Notes under the pieces: generated by a model
The model's database searches: none
What the model was told of the DNA's origin: nothing
Seen by the model: only the letters and a program-made list of their open reading frames with translations
Shown here: in pieces, positions 9,074-16,928 of the stretch
Layout: each line of letters begins with the position of its first letter
Numbering within the stretch: position 1 is the stretch's first letter
Translations under genes and position numbers: made by a program
From: Kribbella steppae
Lineage (GTDB): Bacteria > Actinomycetota > Actinomycetes > Propionibacteriales > Kribbellaceae
Length of the DNA: 64,000 nt
NCBI RefSeq assembly: GCF_004342025.1
Contig: NZ_SLWN01000006.1
Location: 248,001 to 312,000 of the forward strand
Direction of reading: 5' to 3'

Positions 9074-9089
9074 GCCGCCGGCTGGCGGC
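9074..9089. terminator. Short GC-rich hairpin between convergent genes
   Basis: GCCGCC-GGCT-GGCGGC forms a 6-bp stem between the AraC-type gene and the SRPBCC gene. A second GCCGGC follows, so alternative pairings exist. It is weaker than the other terminators in this window. Confidence 0.4.
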
Positions 9090-9096
9090 CGCCGGC

Positions 9097-9549
9097 CTAG
9101 TGCCAGTTGCTGACGCGGACGTCGTTCGGAGCGGGCTCGCCCTTGCCGGTCTCGACGAGCCGCTTGAGGCTCATCAGGAAGGTCGCCCACTTGGTGCTGC
9201 AGTGGTACATGAACTCGACCGGTTCCTTCCAGCCCTCGTGCCGGAACAGGACGATCGTGTACTCGTCGGCCCGGAAGAGCTCGAAGCGGATCTTGGTGCC
9301 GATCCATTCCTCGGGGCCGCCGACGACCTCCCAGCGCACGAGTTCGCCCGGCTGTGCGTCCAGCACCAACATGTCGAACCCAGCCGGGTCAGGTGCGCCG
9401 GCGAAGCGGAACTCGGTCACTCCGCCGACCGCGCTGTCGCCGCGGGTGTCCTCGGTCCACCACCCCGCCAGCCCGTCGATCGTGGTCAACGCTGCGTAGA
9501 CGTCCTCGGGCGACGCCGTGATTCCGACCCTGTGCAGGATGTCGTTCAT
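9097..9549 (-). CDS. SRPBCC (AHSA1-like) domain protein
   Basis: About 150 residues with the AHSA1/SRPBCC pattern: an N-terminal ITASPEDVYAALTTIDGLAGWWTEDT helix-grip opening, a middle LVRWEVV...W strand region, and a closing helix. It is presumably a small hydrophobic-ligand-binding protein of unknown ligand. The start is placed at the ATG following AGAGG at 8-nt spacing. It is the last gene of a minus-strand group with an ArsR regulator and a second SRPBCC protein; the 95-nt gap to the ArsR gene suggests either read-through or its own promoter. SRPBCC genes beside ArsR genes are a recurrent actinobacterial arrangement. Confidence 0.85.
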   Translation of the reverse strand: MNDILHRVGITASPEDVYAALTTIDGLAGWWTEDTRGDSAVGGVTEFRFAGAPDPAGFDMLVLDAQPGELVRWEVVGGPEEWIGTKIRFELFRADEYTIVLFRHEGWKEPVEFMYHCSTKWATFLMSLKRLVETGKGEPAPNDVRVSNWH

Positions 9550-9644
9550 GGTCTGTACCTCTTTCTGATTCGAGCGCCCGCAAGCGGGCAGGGGTGATCG
9601 CGTCGGCACATCCGTGTGCCGACGGTTGGTTGTTCGTTATCGGG

Positions 9645-9983
9645 TCAGCTCTGCCGACGCTGCTGGATCGCCTCGGCCATCCGCTTGATCCGCTGCAGCC
9701 GGCCGTCCCAGGCGTCCCGGACCGACGACAGTTGCGCGACCGCACGAGCAAGCTGTGCTTCGTCCACGGTGTACAGGCGTTCCCGCCCCGAGGGCGTGAC
9801 GTGGACCAGGCCGACCTTCTCGAGTACGGCGAGGTGCTTGGCGACCGCCTGCCGCGTGACCGGCAACTGGTCGCTCAAGGTGGTCGCCGTACCACCGCTG
9901 TCGGCCAGGAGCAGGTCGAGCATCCGCCGCCGGGTTGGATCTCCCACCGCCGACCAGAGTTCGTCGTCGATGGTGTCGCTCAT
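9645..9983 (-). CDS. ArsR-family transcriptional regulator
   Basis: A 112-residue winged-helix regulator: DPTRRRMLDLLL opens the HTH, LPVTRQAVAKHLAVLEKVGLV is the recognition-helix region and RERLYTV the wing. No Cys-rich metal site is present, so this is not a metal sensor of the SmtB type. Its ATG overlaps the stop of the upstream SRPBCC gene (ATGA), which means translational coupling. The two perfect palindromes at 10437-10496, flanking the core promoter of this operon, are the likely autoregulatory operators. A similar ArsR-SRPBCC pairing is known in mycobacteria (Rv2034/Rv2035). Confidence 0.9.
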   Translation of the reverse strand: MSDTIDDELWSAVGDPTRRRMLDLLLADSGGTATTLSDQLPVTRQAVAKHLAVLEKVGLVHVTPSGRERLYTVDEAQLARAVAQLSSVRDAWDGRLQRIKRMAEAIQQRRQS

Positions 9984-10417
9984 GGCGTCGACACCAGCCG
10001 GTCGACGTACGGGACGAGACGGGGGAGGAAGTAGTCCCAGCCGGTGACGTGATCGCGGTACTCCTCGTCGCTGCGGGCCGACTCGTCGAAGCCGATCTCG
10101 GAGAACCGCAGCACCGTGCCCGCTCCGGACGGGATCAGGTCGAACGTCACCAGCAGCGAGTTGGCCGCCGTCGCGACGTCGCCTTCGTCGTGCGTCCACC
10201 GGAAGGAGAACCGCCTGGGCGGATCCGCCTCGACCACCGTGAGCGGGACGACCTTCGCCTCGCCGAACGAGACGGTGCCGGTGGCACCCGCCGTCGGCTC
10301 CAACTCCGCGTCGTCCGGCCACCACTCGCGCAGGTGCTCCGGCGTGCTGATGACCTCGTAGACCACCTCAGGCGCGGCGTCGATCTTGATCTCCCGGTCG
10401 ATGCTCCGCTGTCCCAT
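9980..10417 (-). CDS. SRPBCC (AHSA1-like) domain protein, operon leader
   Basis: A 145-residue SRPBCC protein (IDAAPEVVYEVISTPEHLREWW near the N-terminus, LRFSEIGFDES towards the end). The start is the ATG preceded by AGGAGA at good spacing. It overlaps the ArsR gene by 4 bp and is transcribed first. Its promoter (TTGCAT, 17 bp, TACTGT) lies between two 15-bp palindromes. Ligand unknown; with the ArsR regulator it looks like a small sensing or binding module. Confidence 0.88.
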   Translation of the reverse strand: MGQRSIDREIKIDAAPEVVYEVISTPEHLREWWPDDAELEPTAGATGTVSFGEAKVVPLTVVEADPPRRFSFRWTHDEGDVATAANSLLVTFDLIPSGAGTVLRFSEIGFDESARSDEEYRDHVTGWDYFLPRLVPYVDRLVSTP

Positions 10418-10436
10418 CCCAGATCTCCTGTCATCC

Positions 10437-10496
10437 GCAACCTTTGGTTGCATATGACAGTACGGCAGTCCCGCCCGATATGCAACCATTGGTTGC
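10437..10496 (-). promoter_or_regulatory. Promoter with two GCAACC-NNN-GGTTGC operators
   Basis: Perfect 15-bp palindromes GCAACC-TTT-GGTTGC (10437-10451) and GCAACC-ATT-GGTTGC (10482-10496) are centred 45 bp apart. Between and partly within them is a minus-strand promoter: -35 TTGCAT (complement of 10480-10485), 17-bp spacer, -10 TACTGT (complement of 10457-10462). One operator covers the -35, the other the start of transcription. This fits repression by the ArsR protein encoded in the operon. Confidence 0.8.
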
Positions 10497-10573
10497 TCAA
10501 CACTGGTGCTGGGAAGTTCGGAACGAGGCACAGTGTTGTCAACGTTGACGCGAAAGAGCTGGGGAGGAACCGG

Positions 10574-12472
10574 ATGTCAGGCATGAGGCCGATGGGCGGC
10601 GGCATGGGCATGGGCGCCTATGGCTGGCGCCGGCAGGACGCGTCCGTCGCCGGGCAGAAGCTGGCGAAGGGCACGTTGCGCCGCATCGTCCGGTTCGCCA
10701 AACCGTTCCGGTGGCACATCACCCTGTTCCTGCTGCTGGTGATCGTCTCGGCCTTCCTCGTGATCGCCTCGCCACTGCTGTTCAAGAAGATCGTCGACGA
10801 CGGCATCATGAAGAAGAACGGCGATCTGGTGACCGCGCTGGCCCTGGTGGTCGCCCTGCTCGCGGTGATCGAGGCCGCACTCGGCCTGATGCAGCGCTGG
10901 TTCTCGGCCCGGATCGGAGAAGGGCTGATCTTCGACCTGCGGACCAAGGTGTTCGAGCACGTTCAGCAGATGCCGGTCGCGTTCTTCACCCGGACCCAGA
11001 CCGGCGCCCTGGTGTCCCGGCTGAACAACGACGTGATCGGTGCGCAGCAGGCGTTCACCTCGACCCTGTCCGGCGTGGTGTCGAACATCATCAGCCTGAT
11101 TCTCGTGGTCGGTGCCATGCTCCTGCTGAGCTGGCAGTTGACGTTGGTGGCGATCCTGCTCCTGCCGGTGTTCCTGATTCCGGCGCGCATCCTGGGCCGC
11201 CGGCTAGCCGCGTTGACGCGGGAGCAGATGCAGCTCAACGCCGACATGTCGACCGCGATGACCGAGCGGTTCAGTGTCGGGGGAGCGCTGCTGGTGACGC
11301 TGTTCGGCAAGCCCGAGGTGGAGAACGAGGGCTTCGGTGAGCGGGCCGGACGGGTACGCGACCTCGGCATCCGGATCGCGATGCTCGGCCGGGTGTTCTT
11401 CACCGCACTGACCCTGGTCGCCGCGCTGGCAACGGCGCTCGTGTACGGCGTGGGCGGCAACCTGGCCGTCGAGGAGGTGCTGACCGTCGGGACGCTGCTG
11501 GCCTTGGTCGCGCTGCTCGGCCGGCTCTACGGTCCACTGACCGCGCTGTCGAATGTGCGGGTCGATGTGATGACCGCGCTGGTGTCGTTCGAGCGGGTCT
11601 TCGAGGTGCTTGACCTGGAGCCGATGATCAAGGACGCGCCCGAGGCCCAGCCGGCGCCGGACGATGCCGCGAGTGTCGAGTTCGACCACGTGGCGTTCGC
11701 CTACCCGACTGCCGACCAGGTGTCGCTGGCGAGCCTGGAGTCCGTGGCGGTGCTGGACAAGCGAGTGTCCTCGCAGGTGCTCGAGGACATCAGTTTCGTC
11801 GTCCGCCCCGGTCAGATGGTTGCCCTGGTCGGGCCGTCCGGCGCGGGCAAGACCACCATCACCAACTTGGTCGCCAGGCTCTACGACGTCACCGGTGGTG
11901 CGGTCCGGATCGGCGGGAGCGACGTTCGCGACGTGACGTTGCGGTCGCTGCACGACGCAATCGGGTACGTGACCCAGGACGCGCACATGTTCCACGATTC
12001 GATCCGGGCGAATCTCGCCTACGCGAAGCCGGAGGCCGGCGACGACGAGATGATCGAGGCGCTCAAGTCCGCGCAGATCTGGGAGCTGGTGTCGTCCCTG
12101 CCCGACGGTCTCGACACGGTGGTCGGTGATCGCGGTCACCGCTTGTCCGGCGGTGAACGCCAGCGGCTCGCGATCGCCCGGTTGTTGCTGAAGGCGCCGC
12201 GCATCGTCGTACTGGACGAAGCCACCGCGCATCTCGACTCGGAGTCGGAGGTCGCCGTACAGCGGGCGCTGGACACGGCGCTGGAGGGGCGTACGTCGTT
12301 GGTGATCGCGCACCGGTTGTCCACGGTCCGCAACGCCGATCTGATCCTGGTCGTTGACCACGGCAACATCGTCGAACGCGGCACGCACGAGCAGCTGCTG
12401 GCCCGTAACGGTGAGTACGCGGACCTGTACCACACCCAGTTCACCGAGTCGGGTACTGCCGCAGGCGTCTAG
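10574..12472 (+). CDS. ABC exporter, fused permease and ATPase
   Basis: A 632-residue half-transporter. Six transmembrane helices lie within about residues 50-330 and the ATPase domain in about 375-620, with Walker A GPSGAGKTT (about 420), signature LSGGERQRL (about 524) and Walker B IVVLDEAT (about 545). An insert (LASLESVAVLDKRVSSQVL) splits the start of the nucleotide-binding domain. The N-terminus is Met/Gly-rich. The start is set by GGGGAGG upstream. The gene diverges from the SRPBCC-ArsR operon; the shared 156-bp region holds the two operators plus CAACACTG/CAGTGTTG arms (10498-10538) and the palindrome GTCAACGTTGAC (10538-10549), so co-regulation is possible. Substrate unknown; it probably works as a homodimer or with a partner encoded elsewhere. 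Confidence 0.9.
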   Translation: MSGMRPMGGGMGMGAYGWRRQDASVAGQKLAKGTLRRIVRFAKPFRWHITLFLLLVIVSAFLVIASPLLFKKIVDDGIMKKNGDLVTALALVVALLAVIEAALGLMQRWFSARIGEGLIFDLRTKVFEHVQQMPVAFFTRTQTGALVSRLNNDVIGAQQAFTSTLSGVVSNIISLILVVGAMLLLSWQLTLVAILLLPVFLIPARILGRRLAALTREQMQLNADMSTAMTERFSVGGALLVTLFGKPEVENEGFGERAGRVRDLGIRIAMLGRVFFTALTLVAALATALVYGVGGNLAVEEVLTVGTLLALVALLGRLYGPLTALSNVRVDVMTALVSFERVFEVLDLEPMIKDAPEAQPAPDDAASVEFDHVAFAYPTADQVSLASLESVAVLDKRVSSQVLEDISFVVRPGQMVALVGPSGAGKTTITNLVARLYDVTGGAVRIGGSDVRDVTLRSLHDAIGYVTQDAHMFHDSIRANLAYAKPEAGDDEMIEALKSAQIWELVSSLPDGLDTVVGDRGHRLSGGERQRLAIARLLLKAPRIVVLDEATAHLDSESEVAVQRALDTALEGRTSLVIAHRLSTVRNADLILVVDHGNIVERGTHEQLLARNGEYADLYHTQFTESGTAAGV

Positions 12473-12508
12473 GGGTACTTTGGTCGTGATGCATCAGGGG
12501 AGGGAACC

Positions 12509-12685
12509 ATGATCAAGCTGGCCTTGGTCCTCGCCGCCGGCTTCGCGGGCTACAAGCTCGCCTACCACTCCGAGGACGGCCGCCACTACGGCAAGGTGGG
12601 CGACAACACCCTGCGAACCAGCCTCTCGCTGCTGATCGCCTCCCTCGTCGCAGGCGTCACCTACGCCGCACTGCTCTCGCACTAG
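12509..12685 (+). CDS. Small membrane protein, 58 aa
   Basis: A short gene with a strong Shine-Dalgarno (GGGGAGGG, 12497-12503) before its ATG. The product has two hydrophobic stretches (about residues 2-20 and 37-55) flanking a polar loop with SEDGRHYGK. It is codon-biased like its neighbours and begins 36 nt after the exporter gene, so it may be co-transcribed. I do not recognise the family. It could be a small accessory subunit of the exporter, but that rests on position only. Confidence 0.65.
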   Translation: MIKLALVLAAGFAGYKLAYHSEDGRHYGKVGDNTLRTSLSLLIASLVAGVTYAALLSH

Positions 12686-12689
12686 CCGC

Positions 12690-13193
12690 TCAGGAAGCGG
12701 ACGCCTTCTGCGGGTCGTGCTCCAGCAGGTGCAGGACCGGTACGCCGAGGTGGCGGCGAGCGGAGTTGGTCCAGTCGAGGTGGAAGAACTCGGCCACCAC
12801 GTGCGGTCGGGTGAGGATGATGACCTCCTGGCCGTCGACCATGTCGACGGTGGCTATCAGGGCGTCGATCGGCCGGTCGTGGGAGATCCCTCCCTCAGCG
12901 TTCTGGCCGAGGTCGCGCAGCCGTTGGACGCTTCGCCCGGTGCAGCCCTTCGCCTCGGTGTCGATCGCCTTCTGCGCCTCGGCGAGGTCCTGGCGCTGGG
13001 TGGCCAGCCCCGGTCCGTAGAGGTCGGCGGTGCCGAGCGCGCTGATGGATGCCTCCACTCCGGCCTCGGCGTTGTGGCACGGCACGAGCACGTGGTACGT
13101 GACCGGCTCGGGCATGTCCTGGTGCAGTTCGACGACGCGCTTCGCGTCGGGCTCGTTCAGTTCCTGTTCGACGAGCAGGACGACGTCGTACAT
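12690..13193 (-). CDS. Conserved hypothetical alpha/beta protein
   Basis: A 167-residue soluble protein that begins with MYDVVLLVEQEL. An alternating strand-helix pattern follows, then a segment with GTADLYGPGLATQRQDLAEAQ and a late VDMVDGQEVIILTRPHVVAEFFHLDW region. Homologues in actinobacteria are often labelled indole-3-glycerol-phosphate synthase, which this sequence does not support: it lacks the barrel length. A nucleotide-binding, universal-stress-like fold is possible. The start is the ATG with GGAGG at 7-nt spacing. It is convergent with the small membrane protein gene, 4 nt away. Function unknown. Confidence 0.7.
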   Translation of the reverse strand: MYDVVLLVEQELNEPDAKRVVELHQDMPEPVTYHVLVPCHNAEAGVEASISALGTADLYGPGLATQRQDLAEAQKAIDTEAKGCTGRSVQRLRDLGQNAEGGISHDRPIDALIATVDMVDGQEVIILTRPHVVAEFFHLDWTNSARRHLGVPVLHLLEHDPQKASAS

Positions 13194-13341
13194 GTCGCAA
13201 CCTCCGGTTCGTACCAGTCGGTATATCCCCATGATGCCCCCACCGGCCCCGGTTGGCGCCCTCCTGAGAACTCGGTTCGGTGAACTCTTCGCATCAATAG
13301 TTGACGTATCCACACAAGGTGCGAGTCAAACGGGTTGATGA

Positions 13342-14106
13342 TTACTGATTGCGGTCGAGCCGGCGGTGTCCGTAGGTGCGCAGAGCCCGGAGCAGGTCGA
13401 TCTCGCGGAACGCCGGCCAGTAGAGGTCACAGAACGCGATGTCCGACCGCGTCGTCTGCCAGAGCAGGAAGTCCGACATCCGCAGCTCACCACTGGTCCT
13501 GATGACCAGCTCCGGATCAGGCAGGTCCGGCAGGTACAGATGCTGCCGGATGTCGTCCTCGCTCAGCCCTGCCGCGACGTCCGCCAGCGACTGCCCCGAC
13601 ATGGCCGCCTCGTCCAGCATTCCGCGGACGGCGTCCACGACCTCGCCGCGCCCGCTGTACCCGATCGCGATGGTCAGATCGCCCGCATCTGCTCGATCCC
13701 GGGTTGCCTCGACAGCGTCCTTCAGTGCATTGGCCGTTGACGAGGGCAACAGATCCAGCTGCCCGGCGACATGCAGTCGCCAGCGGTGATCGCGTCGTAC
13801 CTGGTCGGCGAGCACCGTTTCCGTGAGCTGCATCAGGTAGTCGACCTCGGCCGAGTCACGCCGCCGCATGTTGTCCGCCGACGCCACCCACGCCGTGACA
13901 CATCGGATCCCGACGTCACCGCACCAGCCCAGGAACTGATCCAGGTGCTCGGCACCGAACCGGTGTCCCACGCGTACGTCGTCGTACCCGGCCTGCCGGG
14001 CCCACCGCCGGTTGCCGTCCATCACGATCGCGACGTGCTGCGGCATCGGCAGTCCGGCCAACTGCCGCCGCAGTACCCCGGTGTAGAGCCGGTAGAGCGG
14101 CCGCAT
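13342..14106 (-). CDS. cis-Prenyltransferase (UPP/Z-FPP synthase family)
   Basis: A 254-residue enzyme that adds isopentenyl diphosphate units in cis configuration to an allylic diphosphate. Diagnostic motifs are present: HVAIVMDGNRRWARQ (catalytic Asp, about residues 27-41) and RTSGELRMSDFLLWQ (diphosphate-binding Arg and Ser region, about 200-214). The length and the N-R-R-W variant recall the short-chain Z-FPP synthase of mycobacteria (Rv1086) rather than the essential UppS, but sequence alone cannot set chain length. Its ATG overlaps the stop of the upstream LigC gene (TGATG), so the two are translationally coupled, although no functional link is obvious. Confidence 0.85.
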   Translation of the reverse strand: MRPLYRLYTGVLRRQLAGLPMPQHVAIVMDGNRRWARQAGYDDVRVGHRFGAEHLDQFLGWCGDVGIRCVTAWVASADNMRRRDSAEVDYLMQLTETVLADQVRRDHRWRLHVAGQLDLLPSSTANALKDAVEATRDRADAGDLTIAIGYSGRGEVVDAVRGMLDEAAMSGQSLADVAAGLSEDDIRQHLYLPDLPDPELVIRTSGELRMSDFLLWQTTRSDIAFCDLYWPAFREIDLLRALRTYGHRRLDRNQ

Positions 14107-15182
14107 CAGCTCGTGGCGCTGGTGAGTACGTCGGCCAGGTCGAACTTCACCGGTTCCTCGAGCTGCTCGTAGGTGCATGACTCCGGCGTACGGTCAGGAC
14201 GCCAGCGGACGAACTGCGCGGTGTGCCGGAACCGGATGCCCTCCATGTGGTCGTAGCGGACCTCGACCACCAACTCGGGCCGCAGCGGCGTGAACGACAG
14301 GTCCTTGCCCGCCTGCCACCGGCTGCCTTCCGCGTTGCGCGGCGTACGCACGCCCTCCTCCTGCTTCGCCCACGCCCACGGGTGGTCGTCGAAGGTGGTG
14401 ACGAGCGGCTGCATGTCCTGGAAGAGCTCCTTGCGCCGTTCAAGCGGGAAGGCGCCGATCACGCCGACGCTGGCCAGCGTGCCTTCCTCGTTGTAGAGCC
14501 CGAGCAGGAGTGAGCCGATCCGGTCCGGCCCGCTCTTGTGCACGCGGTAGCCGGCGACGACGCAGTCTGCGGTGCGCTCCGGCTTCACCTTGAACATGAC
14601 CCGCTTGTCCGGCTGGTAGATGCCGTCGAGCGGTTTCGCGATCAGCCCGTCGAGGCCGGCGCCTTCGAACTGCTCGAACCACTGCCCGGCGGTCGCGTGG
14701 TCGGTCGTCGCGGGAGTGAGGTGGATCGGCGCCTGCACGTCGGCGAGGGCTTCGATCAGGGCGGTACGACGTTCGCTGAACGGGCGCTCCGTGTAGTCGT
14801 CGTCGCCGAGGGCCAGCAGGTCGAACGCGACGAACCGGGCCGGCGTCTTCTCCGACAGCATGTTCACCCGGCTCGCGGCGGGGTGGATCCGCTGCTGCAG
14901 CACCTCGAAGTCGAGCCGGTCGCCGGACTCGCCGATGACGATGATCTCGCCGTCGATCGCGCAGCGCTCGGGCAGGTTCGCCTTCACCGCCTCGACCAGT
15001 TCCGGGAAGTACCGGGTCATCGGCTTCTCGTTCCGGCTGCCGATCTCCACCTCGTCCCCGTCCCGGAAGATGATGGAGCGGAATCCGTCCCACTTCGGCT
15101 CGTAGCTCAGCTCGCCGCGCGGGATCTCCTTGACGGGTTTGGCCAGCATGGGCTTCACCGGCGGCATGATCGGCAGTCGCAT
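14106..15182 (-). CDS. ligC: ATP-dependent DNA ligase, LigC type
   Basis: A 358-residue ligase, the size of mycobacterial LigC (Rv3731). The nucleotidyltransferase domain has the adenylated lysine in motif I, KWDGFR (Lys about residue 30). Further motifs are DGEI, FVAFDLLAL and the later GLIAKPLD and VMFKVKP. An OB-fold follows, with VVAGYRVHKSGPDRIGSLLLGLY and EVRYDHMEGIRFRH. There are no polymerase or nuclease domains, unlike LigD. LigC enzymes seal nicks in backup repair. The ATG at 15182 gives the family start; there is no clear Shine-Dalgarno. The gene diverges from the DUF1707-FHA gene with a 100-bp gap and overlaps the prenyltransferase gene by 1 bp. Confidence 0.92.
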   Translation of the reverse strand: MRLPIMPPVKPMLAKPVKEIPRGELSYEPKWDGFRSIIFRDGDEVEIGSRNEKPMTRYFPELVEAVKANLPERCAIDGEIIVIGESGDRLDFEVLQQRIHPAASRVNMLSEKTPARFVAFDLLALGDDDYTERPFSERRTALIEALADVQAPIHLTPATTDHATAGQWFEQFEGAGLDGLIAKPLDGIYQPDKRVMFKVKPERTADCVVAGYRVHKSGPDRIGSLLLGLYNEEGTLASVGVIGAFPLERRKELFQDMQPLVTTFDDHPWAWAKQEEGVRTPRNAEGSRWQAGKDLSFTPLRPELVVEVRYDHMEGIRFRHTAQFVRWRPDRTPESCTYEQLEEPVKFDLADVLTSATS

Positions 15183-15282
15183 CCCGTCATTCTCACCCAC
15201 CGACCGGCCGTCGACCAGGACCGCAACCCGCCACCCCGGGACCCAGTGGACAGTGGCCCGGCGTGGCGCTGACAATGCGGAG

Positions 15283-15819
15283 ATGACATCGGTGCCGGTG
15301 CAGGGGGCGCGTCCGTCGGACGCCGAACGCGACCGGGCGCTGGCGATCCTGCGGGACGGCGCCGGATCGGGCCGGTTGTCACACGACACCTTCATCCGGC
15401 GGATGACCTTCGTCCTGCGGGCGCAGAGCCGGGGTGAGCTCGCCGCCGCGACCCGCGATCTGCCCCGGCCCGAACCGCGGGTGGCCGGTTGGTTCCGCGA
15501 GATCCTGGCCCGGATGCCGCGGATCGCCGTCGTACCGCCACCGGTGCAGCTGCCCGGTCTCGCGCTCCCGCCGGACGGCTCACCGACGGTCCGGATCGGT
15601 CGTGGCCCGGGTGCGACGCTGCGGATGGCTGATGTCTCCGTGTCCCGGTTTCACGCCGAGCTGCGGCATGTCGGCGACGGCTGGATGCTGCGAGACCTCG
15701 GGTCGATGAACGGCACCTTCCTGAACGGCCTGCGCATCACCACCCCGGTCCGCGTCCGCGCCGGCGACCACGTCCGCTTCGGTGCCGTCGCCTACCTGCT
15801 CACCTGGGCCGACCAATAG
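15283..15819 (+). CDS. DUF1707 and FHA domain protein
   Basis: 178 residues in two parts. The N-terminal DUF1707 module (about 8-55: RPSDAERDRALAILRD, then GRLSHDTFIRRM) is a short helical domain common in actinobacterial membrane-associated proteins. The C-terminal forkhead-associated domain (about 95-175) has the phosphothreonine-binding pattern IGRGPG, SVSRFHAEL and GSMNGTFLNG. It should bind a phosphothreonine partner, linking it to Ser/Thr kinase signalling; the partner is unknown. I chose the ATG at 15283 because it begins the DUF1707 module and leaves a 100-bp divergent promoter region to ligC. Confidence 0.88.
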   Translation: MTSVPVQGARPSDAERDRALAILRDGAGSGRLSHDTFIRRMTFVLRAQSRGELAAATRDLPRPEPRVAGWFREILARMPRIAVVPPPVQLPGLALPPDGSPTVRIGRGPGATLRMADVSVSRFHAELRHVGDGWMLRDLGSMNGTFLNGLRITTPVRVRAGDHVRFGAVAYLLTWADQ

Positions 15820-15857
15820 TTGCATCCTGTACTTGGGTACAGGTTTACCGTCGGACT
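15820..15857 (+). promoter_or_regulatory. MerR-type promoter with 20-bp spacer and palindrome
   Basis: -35 TTGCAT (15820-15825) and -10 TACCGT (15846-15851) are 20 bp apart, an over-long spacer typical of MerR-controlled promoters. The spacer is filled by a perfect dyad with arms CCTGTAC and GTACAGG around TTGG (15826-15843). The -10 ends 6 nt before the ATG at 15858, so the transcript is probably leaderless. The MerR protein two cistrons on is the likely regulator. Confidence 0.82.
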
Positions 15858-16178
15858 ATGAGTACGACGAACTGGGCTCCGGAAGCCTGCATCCTGCCGA
15901 CCGTCGAGCAGCCGCTGCGTGTGGCGGAGTTCGACGCGCTGTTCGCAGCGCACCTGAAGAGCGTCACCCGCGTCGATCCGACCACACTCGACCTGACCCT
16001 CGCAGCCGAGGCAGAGGCAATCACGGCCGACCTGACAGCCCGCGAGACCGAGTGCTGCTCCTTCTTCCACTTCGAGCTCACACCGATGGACGACGACCGA
16101 GTGCGGCTCCGCATCAGCGTGCCTCCCGCGCATTCCGCCGTACTGGATGCACTGAGCGCCCGAGCGGACCATGGCTGA
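15858..16178 (+). CDS. Small CC-motif protein of a MerR operon
   Basis: 106 residues, no signal peptide or membrane segment. The notable motif is ETECCSFFHFEL (about residues 61-72), with a Cys pair followed by aromatic residues, and an upstream Cys near residue 11. It is the first gene of a leaderless MerR-type transcript and overlaps the merR-like gene by 8 bp. The cysteines and the context suggest metal, thiol or electrophile binding, but no function is established from sequence. I do not recognise MerB or an arsenate reductase signature. Confidence 0.75.
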   Translation: MSTTNWAPEACILPTVEQPLRVAEFDALFAAHLKSVTRVDPTTLDLTLAAEAEAITADLTARETECCSFFHFELTPMDDDRVRLRISVPPAHSAVLDALSARADHG

Positions 16179-16599
16179 CCGCCTGCGCTCCGGCCAGGTC
16201 GCGGCCGCCGCGGGCGTCAACCTCCAGACTCTCCGGTACTACGAACGCCGCGGCCTGATCGAGGAGCCGGACCGAAGCCTCGGCGGGCATCGGCTCTATC
16301 CGGAGGAGGCGGTGACCACGTTGCGCGTGATCAAGGCCGCCCAGCGCCTTGGCTTCACGCTCACCGAGGTGTCGAACCTGCTGGACGCCGCCAGGCATCG
16401 CCACGGGGTCGGCGAGGGAGCCGGAATGCAAGCGCGCGCCCGCGAGAAGCTGGCGGATGTGGAAGCCAAGATCGCTGACCTGACCGTGATTGCCGAGAGT
16501 CTGCGCGCCGGTATCGCCGCCGGCTGCGATGACCTCGAGGCCTGCGCCGGCGACCCGGAGTGCCCGCTGCCGTTTACCGATCTGGCCGGTCGCCTGTGA
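16171..16599 (+). CDS. MerR-family transcriptional regulator
   Basis: A 142-residue MerR-type activator-repressor. The winged HTH (SGQVAAAAGVNLQTLRYYERRGL, about 7-29) and the long dimerisation helix (about 80-115) are clear. The C-terminus reads C-x5-C-x5-CPLP, close to the CPLI tail of mercury-sensing MerR. However, the position of MerR Cys82 aligns with Gly, so the standard Hg(II) three-Cys site is not intact. The inducer is therefore uncertain: metal, thiol stress or an organic compound. It should act on the over-spaced promoter at 15820. It is overlapped by the first gene (8 bp) and by ynfA-like (GTGA). Confidence 0.88.
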   Translation: MADRLRSGQVAAAAGVNLQTLRYYERRGLIEEPDRSLGGHRLYPEEAVTTLRVIKAAQRLGFTLTEVSNLLDAARHRHGVGEGAGMQARAREKLADVEAKIADLTVIAESLRAGIAAGCDDLEACAGDPECPLPFTDLAGRL

Positions 16600-16928
16600 C
16601 GGTGCTGCGTTCGGTGCTGCTGTTCGTGTTGGCGGCATTGGCGGAGATCGGTGGTGCCTGGTTGGTGTGGCAGGGTTGGCGGGAGCATCGGGGGATCTGG
16701 TGGATCGCGGGCGGTGTGATCGCGCTCGGGGCCTACGGCTTCGTCGCGACCTTCCAGCCGGACCCGAACTTCGGCCGGATCCTGGCCGCGTACGGCGGGA
16801 TCTTCGTGGCCGGCTCGCTCGCCTGGGGCATGCTCGTCGACAAGTTCCGTCCGGACCGTTGGGACTTCCTCGGCGCCGCCATCTGTCTCGTCGGCGTCGC
16901 CGTGATCATGTACGCGCCCAGGGACTAG
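16596..16928 (+). CDS. YnfA-family (UPF0060) small membrane protein
   Basis: 110 residues with four transmembrane helices and the family pattern FVLAALAEIGGAWLVWQ near the N-terminus and YAPRD at the C-terminus. The family is related to small multidrug resistance transporters, and some YnfA proteins have been linked to export of cationic compounds. The GTG start overlaps the merR-like stop (GTGA), which fixes it as the third gene of the operon and suggests that its expression is under the MerR protein. An efflux output for whatever the regulator senses is the simplest reading. Confidence 0.88.
   Translation: MTVLRSVLLFVLAALAEIGGAWLVWQGWREHRGIWWIAGGVIALGAYGFVATFQPDPNFGRILAAYGGIFVAGSLAWGMLVDKFRPDRWDFLGAAICLVGVAVIMYAPRD

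Noticed and set aside
16171..16599. Mercury resistance operon
   Set aside because: The MerR homologue lacks the Cys82 equivalent, and no merA, merB or merT gene is adjacent.
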